Assembly (NCBI RefSeq): GCF_025152745.1
Contig: NZ_CP104040.1
Span: 3,286,001 to 3,350,000, forward strand
From: Rhizobium sp. WSM4643
GTDB taxonomy: Bacteria > Pseudomonadota > Alphaproteobacteria > Rhizobiales > Rhizobiaceae
Length of the DNA: 64,000 bases
Reading direction: 5' to 3'
The notes under the pieces: model-generated
Database searches by the model: none
Seen by the model: only the letters and a program-made list of their open reading frames with translations
Told to the model about the DNA's origin: nothing
Part shown: piece by piece, positions 58,321 through 64,000 of the stretch
Position numbering within the stretch: position 1 is the first letter of the stretch
How the letters are laid out: every line of letters begins with the position of its first letter
Made by a program: the position numbers and the translations under genes

Positions 58321-59682
58321 ATGGAACGACTGGAAACCGGGATTCATCCCGGCCGGCTTTCGCCCGCCGAGTATGAGGCTAATTTTTCCGATCTTCATCC
58401 GCGCCTCGATAATCATGAGGCGCTGGTCGCCGCTGACCGCTGTTATTTCTGTTATGACGCGCCATGCATGACGGCCTGTCCCACCTCGATCGACATTCCG
58501 CTGTTCATCCGCCAGATTTCGACCGGCAATCCGATCGGCTCGGCAAAGACGATCTTCGACCAGAACATCCTCGGCGGCATGTGCGCCCGCGTCTGTCCCA
58601 CCGAAGAACTCTGTGAACAGGCCTGTGTGCGCAACACGGCTGAAGAGCGGCCGGTCGAGATCGGCCGCCTGCAGCGTTATGCCACCGATGCCGCCATGCA
58701 GGCCGACAAACAATTCTATGCCAGGGCCGAGCCGACCGGAAAGACGATCGCCGTTGTCGGCGCCGGCCCGGCCGGCCTTGCCGCCGCCCATCGCCTGGCC
58801 GTGAATGGCCATTCCGTCGTCATCTATGATGCCAGGGAAAAATCCGGCGGTCTCAACGAATACGGTATCGCCACTTACAAGACCGTCGACGACTTCGCCC
58901 AGAAGGAAGCCGATTACGTCCTTTCGATCGGCGGTATCGAGGTTCGGCATGGCCAGTGTCTCGGCCGCGATTTTTCACTTTCCGATCTGCAGGCGCAATA
59001 TGACGGCGTCTTCCTCGGTATCGGCCTTGCCGGCGTTAACGCGCTACGCATCGAGGGCGAAAACCTTGCAGGCGTCGACGACGCCGTCGATTTCATCGCC
59101 GCACTCCGCCAAGCCGAAGACAAGGGCGAAATCGCCATCGGCCGCCGCGTCGTCGTCCTTGGCGGCGGCATGACGGCGATCGACGCTGCCGTGCAGGCAA
59201 AGCTGCTCGGCGCCGAGGAGGTGACGATCTGTTACCGTCGCGGCAAGGAGCACATGAATGCCTCCGAATACGAGCAGGATCTGGCAAGCTCCAAGGGCGT
59301 CATCATCCGCCACTGGCTGGCGCCGAAATCGATCCTGTCGCAGGACGGCAAGGTCGCCGCGATCGAAGTGGAATATACCAAAATCCTCGATGGCCGTCTC
59401 GTCGGCACCGGCGAGACCGGTGTGATTGCCGCCGACCAGATCTTCAAGGCGATCGGCCAGAGCTTTGACGCCTCTGGTCTCGGTTCGCTGCGCATGGAAT
59501 CCGGCCGCATCGCCGTCGATGGCGAAGGCCATACCTCGCTTGACGGCGTCTGGGCCGGCGGCGACTGCGTCTTCGGCGGCGACGATCTCACGGTTTCCGC
59601 CGTCGCCCACGGTCGCGATGCGGCTGAATCCATCCATCGTGCCCTCACCGCAGCAGCCGCTCCGGCTGTCGCGGTTGCCTAA
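58321..59682 (+). CDS. preT: NAD-dependent dihydropyrimidine dehydrogenase subunit PreT
   Basis: 453 residues, GltD/PreT type: an N-terminal cysteine-rich iron-sulphur region (AADRCYFCYDAPCMTACPTSIDIP, GMCARVCPTEELCEQACVR), FAD-binding VVGAGPAGLAAAHRLAVNGHSVVIYDA, NAD-binding VVLGGGMTAIDAAVQAKLLGA and C-terminal VWAGGDCVFGGDDLTVSAVAHGRDAA. With PreA it reduces uracil and thymine, the first step of reductive pyrimidine catabolism. ATG 58321 has GAGGGAA upstream. preA follows 15 bases later. Downstream pathway genes (hydantoinase, ureidopropionase) are not in the window. Confidence 0.92.
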   Translation: MERLETGIHPGRLSPAEYEANFSDLHPRLDNHEALVAADRCYFCYDAPCMTACPTSIDIPLFIRQISTGNPIGSAKTIFDQNILGGMCARVCPTEELCEQACVRNTAEERPVEIGRLQRYATDAAMQADKQFYARAEPTGKTIAVVGAGPAGLAAAHRLAVNGHSVVIYDAREKSGGLNEYGIATYKTVDDFAQKEADYVLSIGGIEVRHGQCLGRDFSLSDLQAQYDGVFLGIGLAGVNALRIEGENLAGVDDAVDFIAALRQAEDKGEIAIGRRVVVLGGGMTAIDAAVQAKLLGAEEVTICYRRGKEHMNASEYEQDLASSKGVIIRHWLAPKSILSQDGKVAAIEVEYTKILDGRLVGTGETGVIAADQIFKAIGQSFDASGLGSLRMESGRIAVDGEGHTSLDGVWAGGDCVFGGDDLTVSAVAHGRDAAESIHRALTAAAAPAVAVA

Positions 59683-59697
59683 AGGGGAGAATGAACA

Positions 59698-61011
59698 ATG
59701 GCTGATCTCCGTAATAATTTTGTCGGCATCAAGTCCCCGAACCCATTCTGGCTGGCGTCTGCGCCGCCGACCGACAAGGCCTACAATGTCGAGCGCGCCT
59801 TCAAGGCCGGCTGGGGCGGCGTGGTCTGGAAGACGCTGGGCGAGGAAGGCCCGCCCGTCGTCAACGTCAACGGCCCGCGCTACGGCGCGATCTGGGGCGC
59901 CGACCGCCGCCTGCTCGGTTTGAACAATATCGAGCTCATCACCGACCGCGACCTCTACACCAACCTGCGCGAAATGAAGCAGGTGAAGATGAACTGGCCG
60001 GACCGGGCACTGATCGCCTCGATCATGGTACCTTGCGAGGAAGAGGCCTGGAAGGCGATCCTGCCCTTGGTCGAAGAAACCGGCGCCGACGGCATCGAGC
60101 TCAATTTCGGCTGTCCGCACGGCATGTCGGAGCGCGGCATGGGTTCCGCGGTCGGTCAGGTGCCGGAATATATCGAGATGGTCGTGCGCTGGTGCAAGCA
60201 GTACACCCGCATGCCCGTCATCACCAAGCTCACGCCCAACATCACCGATGTCCGCCGCCCCGCCCGCGCCGCCAAGGCCGGCGGCACCGATGCCGTCTCG
60301 CTGATCAACACGATCAATTCGATCGTCTCCGTCGATCTCGACAACTTCGCCCCTAACCCGACGGTCGGCGGCAAGGGCAGCCATGGTGGTTATTGCGGCC
60401 CGGCGGTAAAGCCGATCGCCCTCAACATGGTGGCCGAGATCGCCCGCGATCCCGAAACCTATGGCCTGCCGATCTCGGGCATCGGCGGCATCACCACCTG
60501 GCGGGACGCTGCCGAATTCCTCGTGCTCGGCGCCGGCAACGTCCAGGTCTGCACCGCGGCGATGACTTACGGCTTCAAGATCGTCCAGGAGATGATCACC
60601 GGCCTCTCCGACTGGATGGACGAAAAAGGCCACCGCAGCCTCGACGACATTACCGGCCGCGCCGTGCCCAACGTCACCGACTGGCAGTATCTGAACCTCA
60701 ACTACATCGCCAAGGCCAAGATCGATCAGGACGCCTGCATCAAATGCGGCCGCTGCTACATCGCCTGCGAGGACACCTCGCACCAGGCGATCACCAACTT
60801 CGTCGATGGCGCTCGCCATTTCGAGGTGATGGATGAGGAATGCGTCGGCTGCAATCTCTGCGTCAGCGTCTGTCCGGTTGAGAACTGCATCACCATGGAG
60901 CAGCTTCCCACCGGCGCCCTCGACAAACGCACCGGCCGGGTTGTCGACCCCAACTATGCCAACTGGACCACGCATCCGAACAACCCAATGGCGCGCCAGG
61001 CGGCGGAGTGA
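59698..61011 (+). CDS. preA: NAD-dependent dihydropyrimidine dehydrogenase subunit PreA
   Basis: 437 residues. The FMN-binding barrel of class 2 dihydroorotate dehydrogenase type (NPFWLASAPPTDKAYNVERAFKAGWGGVVWKTLG, GADGIELNFGCPHGMSERGMGSAVGQ with catalytic Cys, VITKLTPNITD, GIGGITTWRDAAEFLVLGA) is followed by two [4Fe-4S] motifs (DQDACIKCGRCYIACED, DEECVGCNLCVSVCPVENC). It carries the pyrimidine-reducing site and receives electrons from PreT. GAGAATGAACA upstream of the ATG. Confidence 0.94.
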   Translation: MADLRNNFVGIKSPNPFWLASAPPTDKAYNVERAFKAGWGGVVWKTLGEEGPPVVNVNGPRYGAIWGADRRLLGLNNIELITDRDLYTNLREMKQVKMNWPDRALIASIMVPCEEEAWKAILPLVEETGADGIELNFGCPHGMSERGMGSAVGQVPEYIEMVVRWCKQYTRMPVITKLTPNITDVRRPARAAKAGGTDAVSLINTINSIVSVDLDNFAPNPTVGGKGSHGGYCGPAVKPIALNMVAEIARDPETYGLPISGIGGITTWRDAAEFLVLGAGNVQVCTAAMTYGFKIVQEMITGLSDWMDEKGHRSLDDITGRAVPNVTDWQYLNLNYIAKAKIDQDACIKCGRCYIACEDTSHQAITNFVDGARHFEVMDEECVGCNLCVSVCPVENCITMEQLPTGALDKRTGRVVDPNYANWTTHPNNPMARQAAE

Positions 61012-61170
61012 TGGAGCTTCAACGCCACGGGCAAGCTCGGTCCGCGGCATTGCGCTGCACCGCAAATGCAAGTTTCGGGCTTGATGGATGGGCCCGAAAG
61101 GTGGCGAAAGGCGATTACGGGAACATCATAAGGCTGCCGAAGTTAGCGCAGGCGATTCCACGAGAGAGCC

Positions 61171-63159
61171 ATGCACGACCACTCAAGCAGCGAAGAGTCG
61201 AAATCGAAGCCTCGCAGTTCGAGCCGACGCTCCCCGATCGGAGCGGAGGTTGATGCCGGCGGCGTTTCGTTCCGAGTATGGGCCCCTGCCAGAGAACGCT
61301 GTTTCCTCGTGATCGAGGGAAATTCCGAACATAAGATGACGGCGGAGGACGGCGGCTACTTCTGCCTGTATCTGCCCGGTTTGGATGTAGGAACGCGATA
61401 CCAGTTTCACTTTGGAGACGCGGATGATCTTCTTGCCGATCCTGCCTCGCGTTTTCAGCCAGATGGTCCATCGGGGCCATCAGTCGTCGTAGATCCGGCG
61501 CGGTATCAGTGGAGTGATTACGACTGGCAAGGAATGCCCGCCTTCGGAGCTGCTCTCTACGAGATGCACATCGGCACCTTCACAAGGGAAGGTACCTTTG
61601 CGGCAGCCCGGGAAAAGCTGGAAAGACTTCGCGCACTCGGCATCAACTGCCTGGAAGTAATGCCCATCAATGAGTTTGAAGGCGAATTCGGCTGGGGCTA
61701 CGACGGAACATTGCTCTATGCTCCGACGCGGCTCTATGGAACACCGGATGATGTGCGCGCTTTCGTCGACGAAGCCCACCGGATCGGCATCGGGGTGATC
61801 CTCGACGTGGTCTACAACCACTTCGGTGTCGGCGAGCGGTTTTCTGAATTCACGCCCGACTATTTCACGGAGCGGTACTCGAACGAATGGGGCAAGGCGA
61901 TCAACTTCGACGGTCCGAACAGCCACGGTGTTCGGGAATATATAGCAAAGAACGCGGCCTACTGGATCGACGAATTCCATTTCGATGGACTGCGTATCGA
62001 TGCAACGCAGGCGTTGTTCGACTCAAGCCACGAACACATCGTCACGGTCATTGCTAGGGAAGCTCGAGCAGCAGCGGGACAGCGGCAGATCTATCTCGTG
62101 AGCGAAAATGAGCCGCAGCAAAGCGAAATGGTGCGGCCGGAGAGCGCGGGAGGGCATGGGCTGAACGCCTTATGGAACGATGATTTCCACCGCTCCGCGA
62201 CAGTGGCGCTGACCGGCCGCAACGAAGCCTATTATCATGATCACCGCGGTACGGCCCAGGAACTCGTTTCTGCCGCCAAATATGGCTGCCTGTTTCAGGG
62301 GCAGCGATATGATTGGCAGGATAAACCGCGCGGAACGGCTGGGCTCGACCTCAAGCCGTGGAATTTCGTGCACTTCCTCCAGAATCACGACCAAGTCGCC
62401 AATTCCGGCACGGGCGCCAGGATCGGCCACCTAACATCGCCAGCCCGTCTTCGGGCCATGACGGCGCTGCAACTGCTGGGGCCGCAGACGCCCATGCTCT
62501 TTCAGGGACAGGAATTTGGTGCCTCTTCTCCGTTTTATTATTTCGCAGATCACGCTGGAGAAATCGCCGACATGGTCCGGCAGGGGCGGCGCAGTTTCCT
62601 CAGCCAATTCCCGAACCTGAGGGATGAAGAGCTCATCAGACAGATGGCGGATCCGTGTGCTCGCACGACGTTTGAGAAGGTGAAGCTCGATTGGGCCGAA
62701 TGGGAGAGAAACGCGGCAGTCGTGCTGCTTCATCGCGACCTGCTGAATCTTCGTCAGACGAACAAGGCATTTTCTCGCCAAGCTTGCGCTCGTGACGGCC
62801 AAATGGACGGTAATGTTTTGTCCAGATCCGCCTTCCTCCTGAGGTTCTTCGCGGAGAAGCCGTCGGACGAAAGAATATTGTTGATCAACTTCGGCAATGA
62901 CCTCGTGATCGATAGTCTGCCGGATCCGCTTTTTGCGCCGCCGGAAGCTCACCAATGGCATCTCTCTTGGTCAAGTGAAGATGCCGCCTACGGTGGCAGT
63001 GGACGCCGCCCATATGATTTTTGGAAGCGTTGGGTATTGAACGGGGATATTGCTCTGGTCGTCGCCCCCTTTAAACTCCAGAACCGGCAAAACGTCTCAG
63101 CAATGCCGATTGAGGACTGGCAAGCCGGCATCTTGCGAGCCGGGGACCCTAGCACTTAA
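61171..63159 (+). CDS. treZ: TreZ-like malto-oligosyltrehalose trehalohydrolase (GH13)
   Basis: 662 residues: an N-terminal CBM48-like domain (GGVSFRVWAPARERCFLVIEG), a GH13 barrel with DVVYNHFGV, nucleophile Asp in FDGLRIDATQALFD, acid Glu in IYLVSENEPQ and QNHDQVANSGTG, and a C-terminal beta domain. ALYEMHIGTFTREGTFAAA is the signature of trehalohydrolases and branching enzymes; overall order and DPASRFQPDGPSGPSVVVD favour TreZ. It releases trehalose from maltooligosyl-trehalose. The usual partner TreY (and TreX) is not adjacent. GAGAG precedes the ATG. Stop overlaps the convergent SIR2 gene by 4 bases. Confidence 0.85.
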   Translation: MHDHSSSEESKSKPRSSSRRSPIGAEVDAGGVSFRVWAPARERCFLVIEGNSEHKMTAEDGGYFCLYLPGLDVGTRYQFHFGDADDLLADPASRFQPDGPSGPSVVVDPARYQWSDYDWQGMPAFGAALYEMHIGTFTREGTFAAAREKLERLRALGINCLEVMPINEFEGEFGWGYDGTLLYAPTRLYGTPDDVRAFVDEAHRIGIGVILDVVYNHFGVGERFSEFTPDYFTERYSNEWGKAINFDGPNSHGVREYIAKNAAYWIDEFHFDGLRIDATQALFDSSHEHIVTVIAREARAAAGQRQIYLVSENEPQQSEMVRPESAGGHGLNALWNDDFHRSATVALTGRNEAYYHDHRGTAQELVSAAKYGCLFQGQRYDWQDKPRGTAGLDLKPWNFVHFLQNHDQVANSGTGARIGHLTSPARLRAMTALQLLGPQTPMLFQGQEFGASSPFYYFADHAGEIADMVRQGRRSFLSQFPNLRDEELIRQMADPCARTTFEKVKLDWAEWERNAAVVLLHRDLLNLRQTNKAFSRQACARDGQMDGNVLSRSAFLLRFFAEKPSDERILLINFGNDLVIDSLPDPLFAPPEAHQWHLSWSSEDAAYGGSGRRPYDFWKRWVLNGDIALVVAPFKLQNRQNVSAMPIEDWQAGILRAGDPST

Positions 63160-63992
63160 CTGCCGGCATTCGATTTTCGTCGTTGAAGCAGACGTTCGAG
63201 AAAATGAGAGAGGGAGTCGCCTGAACTCTCGCCATCGCCGCTGAGGACGGTAACGCCCCACCTCTTCAGAACATGCACCTGAACTTCGGTCGGCTCGTGC
63301 ATGAAGAGAAATAGCGGTGGCCGGTGTCGGTCTAGTCCGGTCCGCCGCCATGTCGACCACAGGTGATGGAGCAAAAAGCGAATGTTCAGATCGGACATGC
63401 TGTAGCCGACAAACAGCAATGTCGAGGCGAAGGCATCGCTCCTGAATTTTATGTCCAAAGGAGCGTCAAACGATAGGCGATCGAAGTAATCCGACTCTGT
63501 CAGCACCAGTGTGTCCGGATCGGAGAAGTCGCCGTGGTATTTGACGATTTGAGTTTCGCCGACTGGCGCGGTCGCCATATCTTTCGCGCTTGTGATCCGT
63601 GTGAATGGCCGCCCGAACGCCTCATAGGAGATTTCGAGATTTGCATCGTAATTTGTGGTGTACACGAGAGGAAAGTCCAATTCGACGATGAGCCTATGCA
63701 GCTCGGAGTTCTCAAGTTGCTCAGGCAAGATCTGCCACTCGCGTTTCATCCATTCGACCAACTGAGACAACGAGCCGTGCTTCAAACGGTAATATTCGGC
63801 AATTTCCTGATAGGTTGCGCCGTGCGTGGCGGCGAACGACGAAGGCAGGCCGAGATCCATCAGCATATGATCGATGAGACAGCTCCATGAGGGCAGGCCG
63901 ACGTTCATCGATATTCCTGCACCAACGAACAAAACGGCCTGCCGGCGTTCAATCGCGGTGGCAATCGCCGATATTTGTTTGTCGTGTGGCAC
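63156..63992 (-). CDS. SIR2-like domain protein
   Basis: 278 residues, nearly all one SIR2-like domain: VLFVGAGISMNVGLPSW (NAD loop), YTTNYDANLEISYEAFG (conserved Asn), IVKYHGDFSDPDTLVLTESDYFDRL (conserved His) and STLLFVGYSMSDLNIRFLLHHLW. This is the SIR2_2-type found in stand-alone bacterial proteins and in antiphage systems such as Thoeris ThsA and SIR2-argonaute, where it destroys NAD+. Here there is no second domain and the 5' neighbour lies outside the window, so a defence role is only possible. Stop codon overlaps the treZ stop (TTAA). Confidence 0.82.
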   Translation of the reverse strand: MPHDKQISAIATAIERRQAVLFVGAGISMNVGLPSWSCLIDHMLMDLGLPSSFAATHGATYQEIAEYYRLKHGSLSQLVEWMKREWQILPEQLENSELHRLIVELDFPLVYTTNYDANLEISYEAFGRPFTRITSAKDMATAPVGETQIVKYHGDFSDPDTLVLTESDYFDRLSFDAPLDIKFRSDAFASTLLFVGYSMSDLNIRFLLHHLWSTWRRTGLDRHRPPLFLFMHEPTEVQVHVLKRWGVTVLSGDGESSGDSLSHFLERLLQRRKSNAGS

Positions 63993-64000
63993 GCATCCTC

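Noticed and set aside
59044..61071. A 675-codon open frame on the minus strand
   Set aside because: It lies wholly opposite preT and preA, which have full family motifs; long antisense frames are common in GC-rich DNA. No ribosome site or domain is seen.
1..64000. CRISPR arrays, tRNA genes, insertion sequences or a replication origin
   Set aside because: No direct-repeat array with regular spacers, no cloverleaf-like segment and no transposase or replication protein frames were seen on either strand.

Overview
The window looks like chromosome of a fast-growing Rhizobium of the R. leguminosarum / R. etli group. The reasons are a pss-type exopolysaccharide (EPS) region (pssDE, prsDE, plyA/rapA-like genes, pssTNOP), an EcfG-NepR-PhyR stress module, an hmu haem locus with RirA-type boxes, ATGA-coupled operons, high GC with AT-rich promoters, and short palindromic repeats scattered between genes. 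No tRNA, rRNA, CRISPR array, insertion sequence or replication origin was seen.

Region 1 (1-22030) is surface polysaccharide and adhesin export. Three family-2 glycosyltransferases (the first cut by the window edge) precede a split Alg14/Alg13-like pair (PssD, PssE). On the other strand lie a GDSL/SGNH hydrolase and the type I exporter PrsD-PrsE, then a PlyA-like beta-helix glycanase. A RapA-like cadherin-repeat protein diverges from plyA and is a likely PrsDE substrate. After an acyltransferase gene that appears inserted comes the minus-strand assembly block: PssT (polymerase), PssN (outer-membrane export lipoprotein), PssO, PssP (chain-length co-polymerase) and an unrecognised protein translationally coupled to PssP. 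A LapG-family periplasmic protease and UDP-glucose dehydrogenase follow.

Region 2 (22100-33000) is mixed: a metallophosphatase, a TolC/NodT remnant, a KTSC protein, an MhqD/MhqO-like pair, uracil-DNA glycosylase, one continuous frame encoding phosphomannomutase plus mannose-1-phosphate guanylyltransferase, an EEP-family hydrolase and a UDP-glucuronate 4-epimerase. The sugar-nucleotide enzymes plausibly feed EPS and LPS.

Region 3 (33000-45800) has a complete cecR-ybhGFSR drug-export operon behind a strong palindromic operator, a DUF1236 protein, a winged-helix/TPR regulator, a ThuA/Gfo-Idh-MocA pair, a TetR-SMR efflux pair, a group II truncated haemoglobin and a DUF423 membrane protein.

Region 4 (46180-53640) is haem and iron: an IsdG-type haem monooxygenase (HmuQ-like), an unknown 90-residue protein and a DUF2325 protein downstream of a TGA-N9-TCA box, then TonB, a secreted protein, and hmuP-hmuS-hmuT-hmuU-hmuV behind a second box.

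Region 5 (53640-57980) is the general stress response: nepR-ecfG, divergent phyR, and a HWE kinase. GGAAC-N16/17-CGTT promoters precede phyR, the kinase, a DUF883/YqjE-like pair and, further away, the DUF1236 gene.

Region 6 (58300-64000) has reductive pyrimidine catabolism (preT-preA), an orphan TreZ-like trehalohydrolase and a SIR2-like protein convergent with it.
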